A DNA stretch of 64,000 bases from Hyphomonadaceae bacterium. GTDB lineage: Bacteria; Pseudomonadota; Alphaproteobacteria; Caulobacterales; Hyphomonadaceae. The translations under genes were made by a program, and so were the position numbers. The notes under the pieces are model-generated. The model searched no databases. It was not told the origin of the DNA and worked only from the letters and a program-made list of their open reading frames with translations. Shown here piece by piece: positions 1-8,246 of the stretch. Position 1 is the first letter of the stretch. Each line of letters starts with the position of its first letter. The stretch covers positions 1-64,000 of the forward strand of contig JALHLR010000009.1 in assembly GCA_022844475.1 (NCBI GenBank), in the 5' to 3' direction.

Positions 1-519
1 GCCCGACTCTGGGCGCCAGTGGCCGACGAGGCCGAGCACCAGCGTCATAGCAGCGATGCAGGACTTGGTTGCGGCGACGCTAGTCTCCGCCCCGGCCATA
101 AGCGGCAGCGTGACGTCCACGGCGGTCGTTAGCGGCGAAGCTACATCGTTGACCATGGCGATGCGCAGCACGTCAGGCCCCGTGGCGGCGCGGCAGAACC
201 CGACGAGGTCGGGGCTGCGACCCGACTGGGAGATGGCAAGCACGAGCGCTTTTTCAAGCTTGAGCTTCGCGCCGTAGATCGAGTGTACTGACGGTGCGAC
301 AGATACCGTTGGCAGGCCGAGGCGTGTCTCGAGGACATACTTGGCCAGCAGGGCCGCGGCATCGGAACTGCCGCGGCCGGCTGCCAGGATCAGGCGCGGT
401 TCGAGGGTACGGAGGCGGGTGCCGATTTCCGCAAGCTGCGCGCTGCAGAACTCCACCAGCCGCATCGCCACGGCCGGCGACTCCCGCGTTTCGCGCTCCA
501 TGAGGGTCATGTCGTTCAT
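1..519 (-). CDS. SIS-domain sugar-phosphate isomerase/deaminase (NagB-II/AgaS type), 3' part cut by window edge
   Basis: The ORF track misses this gene because its stop lies beyond base 1. Reading the minus strand from the ATG at 519 gives 173 open codons to the window edge. After about 45 residues the protein shows a SIS core: a glycine/serine loop (AAGRGSSDAA), the sugar-phosphate loop AISQSGRSPD and the ETSVAATKS segment that matches the GVASTK region of GlmS isomerase domains. There is no N-terminal glutaminase domain, so it is not GlmS. The family deaminates or isomerises hexosamine phosphates; glucosamine-6-phosphate deaminase (NagB-II) is the best guess. A nag/aga cluster may continue outside the window. 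The exact substrate is not decidable from the fragment. Confidence 0.85.
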   Translation of the reverse strand, partial: MNDMTLMERETRESPAVAMRLVEFCSAQLAEIGTRLRTLEPRLILAAGRGSSDAAALLAKYVLETRLGLPTVSVAPSVHSIYGAKLKLEKALVLAISQSGRSPDLVGFCRAATGPDVLRIAMVNDVASPLTTAVDVTLPLMAGAETSVAATKSCIAAMTLVLGLVGHWRPESG

Positions 520-581
520 CAGGCGAGAGAATGGACCAATCCGCGCGAGGCGACAAATCCTCGTCCGCGCGCGCCGACCAG

Positions 582-1352
582 CTAGAGCGAGAACTGTTCG
601 CGAAGAATGCGTTCGTCGAGGGCGTGGCCTTCGTCGAAGAGCATGGTCATCGGCTTGCTGCGGTCCTCGCGGATGACCACATGGGCGACGTTGCGCACTT
701 CCTGCGTGTCGGCCGAGGCGGAGACGGGGCGGCGGTCCGCTTCCAGCACCTCTATCTCGACGCGTGCATCCGCGCTCACCAGCGCGCCGCGCCAGCGCCG
801 GGGACGGAAGGGAGAGATTGGCGTCAGCGCCATCACATTCGCGCCGATCGGCAGGATCGGGCCGTGCGCCGAGAGATTGTAGGCGGTCGATCCGGCAGGT
901 GTGGCGACCAAGGCGCCGTCGGCCGACAGCTCCGCAAGTCGTTCCTTCCCGTCGACCATGATCCGCAGTTTCGCGGTTTGTGGGCTCTGGCGCAGCAGTG
1001 AGACCTCGTTGATCGCCAGCTTGATCGCCGTGGTTCCATCGACGCCTGTGGCGCTCATTTCGAGCGGGTGGATCACCTGTTTCACAGCCGCGTTCAGCCG
1101 TTCGGGTAGGCCGCCCTCCGTGTATTCGTTCATCAGGAAGCCCACCGTTCCGCGGTGCATCCCGTAAACGGGCAGACGATCCGAGAAGCGTTCCCGCAGC
1201 GTGTCCAGCATCCAGCCATCGCCGCCCAGGGCAACCACAACGTCAGCCCCGTCGAGCGGGGCCTGGCCATAACGCCGGGTCATGGTCTCGAGGGCTGTCC
1301 GGGCCTCCGGTTTGCCTGAGGCGGCGAAGTGAATTCTGGGGTCGGCGCTCAT
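582..1352 (-). CDS. nadK: NAD kinase
   Basis: This cytosolic enzyme phosphorylates NAD to NADP. The 256-residue protein has the signature GGDG nucleotide-binding motif near residue 43 and the INEVSLLRQ segment carrying the conserved Asn-Glu pair. It also has the glycine-rich ATPAGSTAYNLSAHGPI segment typical of the C-terminal beta-rich domain. Its length fits the short alphaproteobacterial form. The ATG at 1352 is preceded by GGGAG at five-base spacing. It lies 62 bases downstream of the SIS gene on the same strand and diverges from the aldolase-fold gene. Function is well supported. Confidence 0.95.
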   Translation of the reverse strand: MSADPRIHFAASGKPEARTALETMTRRYGQAPLDGADVVVALGGDGWMLDTLRERFSDRLPVYGMHRGTVGFLMNEYTEGGLPERLNAAVKQVIHPLEMSATGVDGTTAIKLAINEVSLLRQSPQTAKLRIMVDGKERLAELSADGALVATPAGSTAYNLSAHGPILPIGANVMALTPISPFRPRRWRGALVSADARVEIEVLEADRRPVSASADTQEVRNVAHVVIREDRSKPMTMLFDEGHALDERILREQFSL

Positions 1353-1456
1353 GCAGGCTCCCGTTGGGCAGGACAGCTATATGCCCGATTTCCCCAAGGC
1401 GACAGAATGACTTTCGCCCTGAACCGGTCTAGGTTTCGCGCCACAGGAGACAACGC

Positions 1457-2227
1457 ATGGCAGACGATCTGAGAGCCGTGAGCATCAAGGACAGGTGCAG
1501 CGCTGAAGAATGGCAGGCCCGGGTGGAGCTTGCCGCCCTGTACCGGCTGGTCGCCCTCTATGGCTGGGACGACATGATCTTCACCCATATCTCGGCCCGC
1601 GTGCCGGGTCCGGAGCATCATTTCCTTATCAATCCTTACGGCTATTTCTTCAACGAGATCACAGCATCCTCGCTGGTGAAGATCGATCTTGACGGGAATG
1701 TCGTCGAGCCGACGGAGCACATGATCAATCCGGCGGGCTTCACGATCCACTCGGCTATCCACGCAGCGCGCGAGGATGCGAAGTTCGTGCTGCACGTCCA
1801 CACCGACGCGGGCATCGCCGTGGCTTCCACAAAGGAGGGCCTGCTTCCGATCAGCCAGCATGCGCTTATCGTTCTGCCGAACCTTGCCTATCATGATTAT
1901 GAGGGCATCGCGCTTGATCTTGATGAGCGTGAGCGGCTGGTTGCCGACCTTGGCGACAAGAACGCGATGATGCTTTGGAACCACGGCACGCTGGCCGTGG
2001 GGGCGACGGCCGCGCAATGCTGGACGCAGATCTTCTTCCTTGAGCGCGCGTGTCAGATCCAGGTCATGGCTTCGGCGCAGGGGCGCGAGCAGCTGCGTAT
2101 CGCTCCCGATCATGCGATCGAAACTGTGAAGCAGCAGCAGGCGATGGCTTCTGGCATGGGCGCGATGCTCGCCTGGCCGGGCTGCCTTCGGAAGCTTGAT
2201 CGCGAGTCACCAGGGTACGACAGCTAA
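1457..2227 (+). CDS. class II aldolase/adducin family protein
   Basis: A 256-residue class II aldolase/adducin fold protein. The metal-binding histidines expected of the family are visible as the HVH pair in FVLHVHTDAG and the histidine in LWNHGTLAVG. Such enzymes cleave or epimerise phosphosugars, or decarboxylate/aldolise hydroxy acids, using a divalent metal. The branch with an N-terminal WQARVELAALYRL and ITHIS-like FTHISARVPG motif is common as a stand-alone gene in proteobacteria and its substrate is generally unknown. AGGAGA six bases upstream supports the ATG. It is transcribed divergently from nadK, with about 100 bases for both promoters. Confidence 0.85.
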   Translation: MADDLRAVSIKDRCSAEEWQARVELAALYRLVALYGWDDMIFTHISARVPGPEHHFLINPYGYFFNEITASSLVKIDLDGNVVEPTEHMINPAGFTIHSAIHAAREDAKFVLHVHTDAGIAVASTKEGLLPISQHALIVLPNLAYHDYEGIALDLDERERLVADLGDKNAMMLWNHGTLAVGATAAQCWTQIFFLERACQIQVMASAQGREQLRIAPDHAIETVKQQQAMASGMGAMLAWPGCLRKLDRESPGYDS

Positions 2228-2843
2228 GAGAGACGGACCGGGGGGGCAGGTTTCCAAGGCGCGCGCGGTGGCGCGGTGTCTTGCTTGTTGCAGCGGGTGG
2301 CAGGGTTGCGCCGAACGCTCATGCCGGAGCGCGGACGCTCGCCAGGGGCATGCAGAAATGGTTCGCGACGATCTCGCGCGAGGACGCGATATCGGGCATG
2401 CGCAGCGCACAGCTGATTTCAGCGATCGGGACCGCATTCAATGCGTGGGGTCGCGAGGGGTTGGTAAACTTCGAAGCTGGCCGGAGATCACGCGGCGGTT
2501 GTGACCGATCTGTACTTGAGATCTCCAGCGGCTACGAATTTGCGCCCTACTGCATGCTCAGGTTCAGGTCGTGGAGCGAAGGAGGGGCGGAAACCGGCAG
2601 CGCCAAGGCCGAAAGCATGCTGGACTACGACTTCGATATCGGTTCAGCCGGCGTCGGATGGAGCATGGAAGTCTCGGGGATTTCGACGAAAAGGTCTCGG
2701 TTCGGGTGGCCAGCGGTTCGTTCTGAAGGTCCCGCCAATGCCGACTTTGGAGACTTGCCGCCACACAGCCGTTTGTTAACATCCCTCGCGAAGGATGCGA
2801 ATCATTCGAGATATGACGCAAACTGTGCATGAACGGGTGGGAC
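2228..2843. other. gene-poor gap of about 600 bases
   Basis: I see no supportable gene here. The track offers a plus-strand ORF (2281-2832) and a minus-strand ORF (2564-3067), but neither shows a domain, a signal peptide or a good ribosome site, and they contradict each other. The last 60 bases before the Hpt gene are relatively AT-rich and hold a GANTC methylation site, so this part probably contains that gene's promoter. Confidence 0.5.
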
Positions 2844-3347
2844 ATGGCCAGACAGAAGCCCATCGAAGTCATCACGCCCCCCAACGTGCTGAAAACGAAA
2901 ATCGGCGGCGCCTTGCCGGCGCTGGACCAGAAGGCGATCGCCCGCGCCGAAGCCGCGCTGGAGAAAATGTCGTCGCAATTTGCCGAGTGGATCAAGGAAG
3001 AACTAGAGCGTTTGCTGGAAGCCTGGGGCGCATATGAAGCGGCGCCAGGTACACCGGTCTCGCGCAATGAGCTTCATCGCCGCGCGCATGATCTCAAGGG
3101 CCTGGCTCCGACCTATGGCTATCCGCTGGTCGGCCGCATTTGCTCATCGCTGTGCAAGCTGACGGGCGACGAGTACGGCGAGATCCAAGCGCCTGACAAG
3201 CTGCTGAAGGCGCATGTGGATGCGGTGAAGGCGGCGGTGCTCGGCAAGATCATGGGCGCTGATCATCCGGTCGGCCTTGCACTGGCTGCCGAGCTTGAGG
3301 CGCAGAGCAAGGCTCTCATCGCTTCGCAGATCGAGCAGCAGGGCTGA
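2844..3347 (+). CDS. Hpt-domain histidine phosphotransfer protein
   Basis: A 167-residue, mostly helical soluble protein. The motif RRAHDLKG near residue 82 is the Hpt signature, with the histidine as the phospho-acceptor, followed by YPLVGRICSSLCKL where the helical bundle continues. Such proteins relay phosphate between response-regulator receiver domains. No kinase or receiver gene adjoins it, so the partners are unknown. I prefer the ATG at 2844 because GGTGGG lies just upstream; the track start at 2829 would add five residues with a poor ribosome site. The stop lies two bases from the stop of the convergent Nudix gene. Confidence 0.8.
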   Translation: MARQKPIEVITPPNVLKTKIGGALPALDQKAIARAEAALEKMSSQFAEWIKEELERLLEAWGAYEAAPGTPVSRNELHRRAHDLKGLAPTYGYPLVGRICSSLCKLTGDEYGEIQAPDKLLKAHVDAVKAAVLGKIMGADHPVGLALAAELEAQSKALIASQIEQQG

Positions 3348-3349
3348 AC

Positions 3350-4129
3350 TCAGCCCGCAACGTCCTTCATCCGTTCTTCGGTCAGCCCGTAGCCCGCCTC
3401 GGCCGGGATCACGAGGACCTTTCCGTCTGCGCGGTCGTGTACCTGCGGTTCGACTGTGACGACCGTGCGCGAGCGCGCCTGGGACTCGGCGTCGGCTGCG
3501 CTGGAAGCGCGGCCGAGGACTTCGAGGTTCAGCCGTGTCGGGAACATCAGCTTGGCCTGGCCTTCGCGTCGTCGGGCGAGCAGGACGTCGGGCGATACCC
3601 ATTCATGATCAACGGCCTCGCGGCCATCGTGGCGGACGATCTGCGCTGCAGGGCAACGAACGAGAAAGAAGTGCGTGTCGAAGCGGCGGGGTTCGAAGCC
3701 GGGCGTGATCCAGTGGGCGAAAGGGACGAGGCGGTCCAGGATCAGGCGCAGGCCGGCGTCGCGGACCAGAGAAAGAAAGCGTGCAGGGTCTGCCTCCACG
3801 TCGGCGCGAAGTGAATCAAAGGTTGAGAAGGCTTCTGCGTCGAGTTCGTCACCGGCCACTGTCGCCAGCAGAAGACCGGACTCCTCGAATACCTCGCGTG
3901 CCGCCGCGATACGTAGCGAACGCTGGTAATGATCGTAACTGCCGTCCGACAGCTCGTCCCAGAGCGGATCGGCGTCGGCGGGGGCGACCTTTCCGCCGGG
4001 AAACACCCAGGCGCTTGCGCCAAACGCCATCCCTGCGCTGCGGCGGACCATCAGGACCTCCAGATCGGGCGCATCCCGGACGATCAGCACGGTGGCGGCG
4101 GGTTTGGGGCGGTCGGCGCTGTCGCTCAT
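3350..4129 (-). CDS. Nudix hydrolase
   Basis: A 259-residue Nudix-fold protein that would hydrolyse a nucleoside diphosphate linked to another moiety. The Nudix box is split: PGGKV is followed by a roughly 25-residue insertion before AAREVFEESGLLL, which supplies the REVFEESG metal-binding glutamates. This long spacing resembles NUDT19/CoA-diphosphatase-like members, so a CoA or acyl-CoA substrate is possible, but the box alone does not fix it. The gene is convergent with the Hpt gene and divergent from the EAL-like gene. Confidence 0.85.
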   Translation of the reverse strand: MSDSADRPKPAATVLIVRDAPDLEVLMVRRSAGMAFGASAWVFPGGKVAPADADPLWDELSDGSYDHYQRSLRIAAAREVFEESGLLLATVAGDELDAEAFSTFDSLRADVEADPARFLSLVRDAGLRLILDRLVPFAHWITPGFEPRRFDTHFFLVRCPAAQIVRHDGREAVDHEWVSPDVLLARRREGQAKLMFPTRLNLEVLGRASSAADAESQARSRTVVTVEPQVHDRADGKVLVIPAEAGYGLTEERMKDVAG

Positions 4130-4255
4130 GAAGACTCCGTAAATCCTCGAAACTGCCGAACGATTTGATGAAAATTCACCGATCGCGTTTCGGCGGACCT
4201 TCAGGCTGGTCTGTTATCTAACGGGACAACTCAGCACCTCCAGCGAGACCCCGCA

Positions 4256-4954
4256 ATGACCACTGCACGCGCATCCCACCTGCGGCTTGTCGTGACCGAA
4301 CCGGTTGCCCCGGTCGAGCGCAAGCCCCGGCTGCGATTCCGTCCGGTCGTTCGACTTGCCGATGGCGAGGCGTTCGGCATGCAGGCCGAGGCTGACATCA
4401 GTTTCGAGGACACATTCCGGCCTCGCCACCTATCGGATGCGGCTCATCCGTCGGCGGCGGGCTGGCTCGGCGACCTGATCGAGCGCGCGGGACGTCTGGC
4501 TCAGGAGACCGGGGCCAATCACCGCCCGCTGTCGATCTCGGCCCCTATGGCGGCGCTGGCCGACACGGATGCGCCGATGGCTGCTGAAGCCGGGGCTGCC
4601 CGCGCTGGCATCCTGCCGCAGGAGATCCGGATCGATTTCTGCGATGCATCCGTATCGGCGCTCGACGATCTCGCGCTGGACCGGGTGGACTCTTTCCGCC
4701 GCAGGGGATTCCGCGTTGGCCTGGATGCTCGCAAATCATGGCGGACGCCGATGGGCGCCCGCGCTCGGATGACGTTCGAAGCCGTTCGCCTTGATCCGTC
4801 GCGCTGCGAGGCGCTCGACATTCCGATGTCGCGGCTGGAAGTGGCTGCGGCGGATGGCATCGCGCTGATCGCAGAGAATGTCCGCTGGCGCGACACCGAC
4901 AAGCTCGCCGAACTGGGCGTCAGCTTCGCGCTTGCTCCGCGCGCCGACAGCTAG
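4256..4954 (+). CDS. degenerate EAL-domain protein, probably without phosphodiesterase activity
   Basis: A 232-residue protein with the outline of an EAL domain. RFRPVVRLADGEAFG matches the first strand (usual QPIVDLxTGxxxGxEAL), PLSISAPMAAL the second, IRIDFCDASV the third, GFRVGLDARKSW the GxxxALDDFG strand and AELGVSFALAPR the last. The catalytic ExLxR is replaced by MQAEADI and the DDFG aspartates by DARKS. Cyclic-di-GMP hydrolysis is therefore unlikely; a binding or protein-interaction role is more plausible. It stands alone between the divergent Nudix gene and a 480-base gap. Confidence 0.65.
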   Translation: MTTARASHLRLVVTEPVAPVERKPRLRFRPVVRLADGEAFGMQAEADISFEDTFRPRHLSDAAHPSAAGWLGDLIERAGRLAQETGANHRPLSISAPMAALADTDAPMAAEAGAARAGILPQEIRIDFCDASVSALDDLALDRVDSFRRRGFRVGLDARKSWRTPMGARARMTFEAVRLDPSRCEALDIPMSRLEVAAADGIALIAENVRWRDTDKLAELGVSFALAPRADS

Positions 4955-4967
4955 GCGCGGAGAAGCT

Positions 4968-5008
4968 ATCCCTGCCGCGGAGAGGCGGGGTTGGTGTGGT
5001 TGGTGTGC
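4968..5008. repeat. 41-base dispersed repeat, copy A
   Basis: This stretch begins ATCCCTGC and ends GTGTGGTTGGTGTGC. It aligns without gaps to 49957-49997 with about six mismatches in 41 bases. Both copies are intergenic, next to the end or start of a gene. Identity was counted by eye. Confidence 0.7.
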
Positions 5009-5375
5009 ATGCACCGATTTGGCGGCCGCAGAATTTATCATGCCCCGTGCGGGCTGCCGGATCGCACATTCTGCACGATACTCAAGCACCGTTTCGATCC
5101 AGCGATCGAGAGGCGGCGGGGTCCTTACTTCGTATGATGCGGGGCGTGCTCGTCTCATGCGGCCGATAACGCGGCTGTACGCAAAAGGGCTGGACAGAGT
5201 GTTTTTCGCGAACTCCGTGTCCTGCACGTTTTTCGTATAGGGCTTTGAATTGTCTTGAGAGGCCGGGGTCCCTTTTTCCCAAAAAAGTGCGCGTCTCCGG
5301 GAGAGGTGCGGTTTCGTCAGAAGTGTTGCCTTGCCGACAAGTCCATTTCGTCATGTCAGCTGGCATGCGCTCAGC

Positions 5376-5404
5376 CTCTCCCGATCGCGTGGCGATCGAG
5401 AGAG
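5376..5404. terminator. hairpin, candidate terminator for the PQQ dehydrogenase gene
   Basis: CGATCGC, a GTG loop and GCGATCG form a perfect seven-pair stem. It extends to about 13 pairs with one mismatch when the flanking CTCTC/GAGAG bases are added. It sits 28 bases past the stop of the minus-strand PQQ dehydrogenase gene. No T-run follows on the minus strand, so Rho-independent termination is uncertain; it may act as a 3' mRNA stabiliser. Confidence 0.45.
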
Positions 5405-5432
5405 ACAAGCACGGAGGTGCGGCAAACTCAGG

Positions 5433-7619
5433 CTATGGCCTCGCGGCGGCTTCCTGCGCGGCCTTCTCGTCGTTGGCGCGCTTGATGACGTAGGCGAGGA
5501 TGGCGTCCGTCTGTTCCTCGGTAAGCGTCGCCTTGAAGCCAGGCATGCCGCGCTGGGCGCGGTCGCCCTCGCGCACGGCGCCGTTCCAGCCGCCGCGTGC
5601 GTTGAGCAGCGCGGAGTAGCGGAGGTCCGGCGCGATTGATCCGGCGGCGGGCACGGATTGGGCGCCGTGGCAGACGGCGCAGTTGGCGCCGTACAGCATC
5701 TCGCCGGACGCGACGGTCTCGTTGCTGGCGGTGAGCAGGGGCGGGTCGATTTTCACCTGCACGGGTGCGCCCGACGCTGTCGTCGTCGGCATCTCGGTGG
5801 GCAGGGCCGCTGCGCCGCCGATGCGGTAGACGAGGATACGGGAGTTGTTGGCGCTACTTGGGACAGTGCGCTTCTGGCCGACGGGGAGGCCGCGGGCACC
5901 GACGAGGATGGCGACCTGCTGCTGTCCATCGACGGTAAAGGTCGCAGGCGCGGCGACGACTTTCGCCTGCGTTGAAGCGCCCCAGAGTTTCTTGCCGGTG
6001 CGGGCGTCGTAGGCGTTGAACTCGCCGGCGTGGTTGCCGGAGAAGACGAGATTGCCCGATGTGGCCATCACGCCGGTGCCGCCGCGCGGGTCGGTGTTCT
6101 GGACGCGCCAGACTTCCTTGGCCGCGATCGGATCCCACGCGATGAGATAGGCTTCCGTGGTCGGCGCCTTGCCGGTGGCGATGACAGGGGTGACGCCAGA
6201 GGCGGCGTTGAAGCCGATGCCGGTGTTCCAGCCCTTGAGGTTCACTTCGAACTTATCGGGCGAGGCGTAGGTGGACGACGAGACGTGCACCGACAGGTAG
6301 ACATAGCCTGTCTCCGGGCTGAACGAGATCGGGTGCCAGTTGTGCATGCCGAGGGCGGCTGGCGCGACGATGGCTGGCTTGCCCGTGATGTCGAAGCGGG
6401 CTTCGGGGACCTCAACCGGGCGGCCGGTCTTCATGTCGACATGCGTCGCCCAGGTGAGCGGCGCGAACTTTTCGGCGCTGAGCAGTTTGCCCGTCTTTGC
6501 GTCGAGCACGTAGAAGAAGCCGTTCTTCGGCGCCTGCATCACGACGCGGCGCTTGCCTTCCGGATAGTTCAGGTCGGCGACCATGATCGGCTGCGTGGCC
6601 GTATAGTCCCAGGTCTCGCCCGGGGTGGTTTGATAGTGCCACTTGTACTTGCCGGTGTTCGGGTCGAGCGCGACGATCGAGGAGAGGAACAGGTTGTCGC
6701 CACCGCCGGGCGAGCGATACTTCTGGTTCCACGGCGTGCCGTTGCCTGTGCCGACATAAATGGTGTCGAGATCGGGATCGTAGGCCATGCCGTCCCACAA
6801 CGTGCCGCCGCCGCCGAGCTTCCAGAACTCGCCGTTCCAGGTCTTGCGAGCTTCCACGAGTTCGGGCTGTTCGTCGCCATTGGCCGGATCGCCGGGCACG
6901 GAATACCAGCGCCACGCCTGCTCACCAGTCTCTGCGTCGTAGGCGGTGATATAGCCGCGCACACGGTATTCGGCGCCACCATTGCCGATGATGACCTTGC
7001 CCTTCACCACGCGCGGTACGCCTGTGATCGTGTAGGGGAGCGAGGTGTCGGTGGTTTGCTTCTCCCAAACCACTTTGCCGGTCTTGCCATCAAGCGCGAT
7101 CAGGCGGCCGTCGAGGACGCCGACATAGATCTTGCCGTTCCAGGCTGCGACGCCGCGATTGACAACATCGCAGCAGGCATCAGCGCCCTTGGCGCGGTCG
7201 ATCTTCGGATCGTAGGCCCAGAGCTGCGAGCCGGTGCGGATGTCGTAGGCCTTCACCATCGACCATGCGGTAGTGAGGTACATCACGCCGTCGACGACGA
7301 CAGGGGTGGATTCCTGCCCGCGCTCAGTGTCGACGTCGGCATACCAGGCGAGGCCGAGTTTCGAGACGTTGGTGTCGTTGATCTGGTCGAGCGGGCTGAA
7401 GCGCTGTTCGCGATAGTCGCGCCCGGCCGCCAGCCACGAGCCCGGCTCGTTGTCGGCGTTGATCAGGCGCTGCGCAGTCACGGCGGCGGCGCCCATCTGG
7501 TTGACAGTGGCGGCTGATTCCATCGACCCGGATGGCGGGTTGGTGCAGCCAGCAATGCCCAGCAGCAGGGCGGGCGCAGCGACAGCCAGCGACAACAAGT
7601 GAGCGCGCATTCGGGACAT
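5433..7619 (-). CDS. PQQ-dependent quinohemoprotein alcohol dehydrogenase, lipoprotein
   Basis: A 728-residue periplasmic dehydrogenase that would oxidise an alcohol with pyrroloquinoline quinone and pass electrons to cytochrome c. The N-terminus is a lipoprotein signal with lipobox IAGC (Cys25). The beta-propeller shows the vicinal Cys149-Cys150 pair (ADACCDVV) found beside PQQ in type I/II enzymes, and repeated W-docking motifs such as GKVVWEKQ and GEQAWRW. A C-terminal cytochrome c domain carries CAVCH near residue 647 with a distal GMPGF methionine. That makes it a type II-like quinohemoprotein, unusual in being lipid-anchored. No PQQ synthesis genes are in the window. It diverges from the MOSC gene. 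Confidence 0.9.
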   Translation of the reverse strand: MSRMRAHLLSLAVAAPALLLGIAGCTNPPSGSMESAATVNQMGAAAVTAQRLINADNEPGSWLAAGRDYREQRFSPLDQINDTNVSKLGLAWYADVDTERGQESTPVVVDGVMYLTTAWSMVKAYDIRTGSQLWAYDPKIDRAKGADACCDVVNRGVAAWNGKIYVGVLDGRLIALDGKTGKVVWEKQTTDTSLPYTITGVPRVVKGKVIIGNGGAEYRVRGYITAYDAETGEQAWRWYSVPGDPANGDEQPELVEARKTWNGEFWKLGGGGTLWDGMAYDPDLDTIYVGTGNGTPWNQKYRSPGGGDNLFLSSIVALDPNTGKYKWHYQTTPGETWDYTATQPIMVADLNYPEGKRRVVMQAPKNGFFYVLDAKTGKLLSAEKFAPLTWATHVDMKTGRPVEVPEARFDITGKPAIVAPAALGMHNWHPISFSPETGYVYLSVHVSSSTYASPDKFEVNLKGWNTGIGFNAASGVTPVIATGKAPTTEAYLIAWDPIAAKEVWRVQNTDPRGGTGVMATSGNLVFSGNHAGEFNAYDARTGKKLWGASTQAKVVAAPATFTVDGQQQVAILVGARGLPVGQKRTVPSSANNSRILVYRIGGAAALPTEMPTTTASGAPVQVKIDPPLLTASNETVASGEMLYGANCAVCHGAQSVPAAGSIAPDLRYSALLNARGGWNGAVREGDRAQRGMPGFKATLTEEQTDAILAYVIKRANDEKAAQEAAARP

Positions 7620-7790
7620 CTCCTCCGCGGGCCTGTTTCGGCCCTTTTTGTTCTGCCTGAACGGAGCATCTCGTGGACACCCGACCCCGCCCGGCTACCC
7701 CCAAACTAGAAGGGCGCGCCGGATGCGGCAATACGCTAGAGTTTCCACGATGCCGCAGCGCAGCGGGCGGGCGCGGGCGAGGGGTACAGG

Positions 7791-8234
7791 ATGACCGGCC
7801 GTCTTGAGGCAATTGCGACCAAGGCGGCCAAGCGCGCGCCAATCGTCCAGGCGGATCGCGCAAACGTGTCCATCGCCACGGGCGTCGAGGGGGATTTCCG
7901 CGGCAGACAGAAGGCCCGACAGGTGACGGTGCTGTTCGCGGAGGACTGGGCGGCGGCCGTGGCGGGGCTGGATCCTGCCGCGCCGTGGACGGTCAGGCGG
8001 GCGACCCTGCTGGTGGCTGGGGTGCGCAATCCCCAGCGTGTCGGAGACGTGCTGGCGGTTGGCGATGTCCGTCTGGTGGTGACAGGCGAGACGCAGCCCT
8101 GCGTTCGCATGGACGAGCAGATGCCCGGCCTGTGGGCTGCGCTGCGCGCGGACTGGCGCGGCGGCGTAACGGCGCGGGTGATCGCTGGCGGTGATATCAG
8201 CGTCGGAGATTTGGCGAGGTGGGTGGAGGGGTGA
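7791..8234 (+). CDS. MOSC-domain protein
   Basis: A 147-residue stand-alone MOSC domain, the fold of molybdenum-cofactor sulfurase C-termini and YiiM-type proteins. Family features visible are GVEGDFRG near residue 32, the GxxxVGDVRLVVTGET strand and the conserved cysteine in TQPCVRMDE, followed by PGLWAALRADWRGGV. Single MOSC proteins handle sulfur transfer or Mo-cofactor-linked chemistry; the substrate here is unknown. It converges with the GH24 gene, with 12 bases between the stops. Confidence 0.8.
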   Translation: MTGRLEAIATKAAKRAPIVQADRANVSIATGVEGDFRGRQKARQVTVLFAEDWAAAVAGLDPAAPWTVRRATLLVAGVRNPQRVGDVLAVGDVRLVVTGETQPCVRMDEQMPGLWAALRADWRGGVTARVIAGGDISVGDLARWVEG

Positions 8235-8246
8235 GGCGCGGAGGAC

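Larger units (their letters stand above)
4955..5432. other. intergenic gap of 478 bases with a dispersed repeat and a strong hairpin
   Basis: No gene is supported; the short ORFs lack any recognisable feature. It contains one copy of a 41-base repeat (4968-5008) that recurs near recG, a short T5/A6 inverted repeat near 5272-5288, and a long hairpin just downstream of the PQQ dehydrogenase stop. The last two could end transcription from either side. Confidence 0.6.

Noticed and set aside
2281-2832. 183-codon ORF in the gap before the Hpt gene
   Set aside because: No domain, signal, homologous feel or ribosome site, and it conflicts with an equally long minus-strand frame.
6030-7517. 495-codon plus-strand ORF opposite the PQQ dehydrogenase
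   Set aside because: A high-GC shadow frame; the minus strand is a complete, motif-rich PQQ dehydrogenase and the shadow has no domain.
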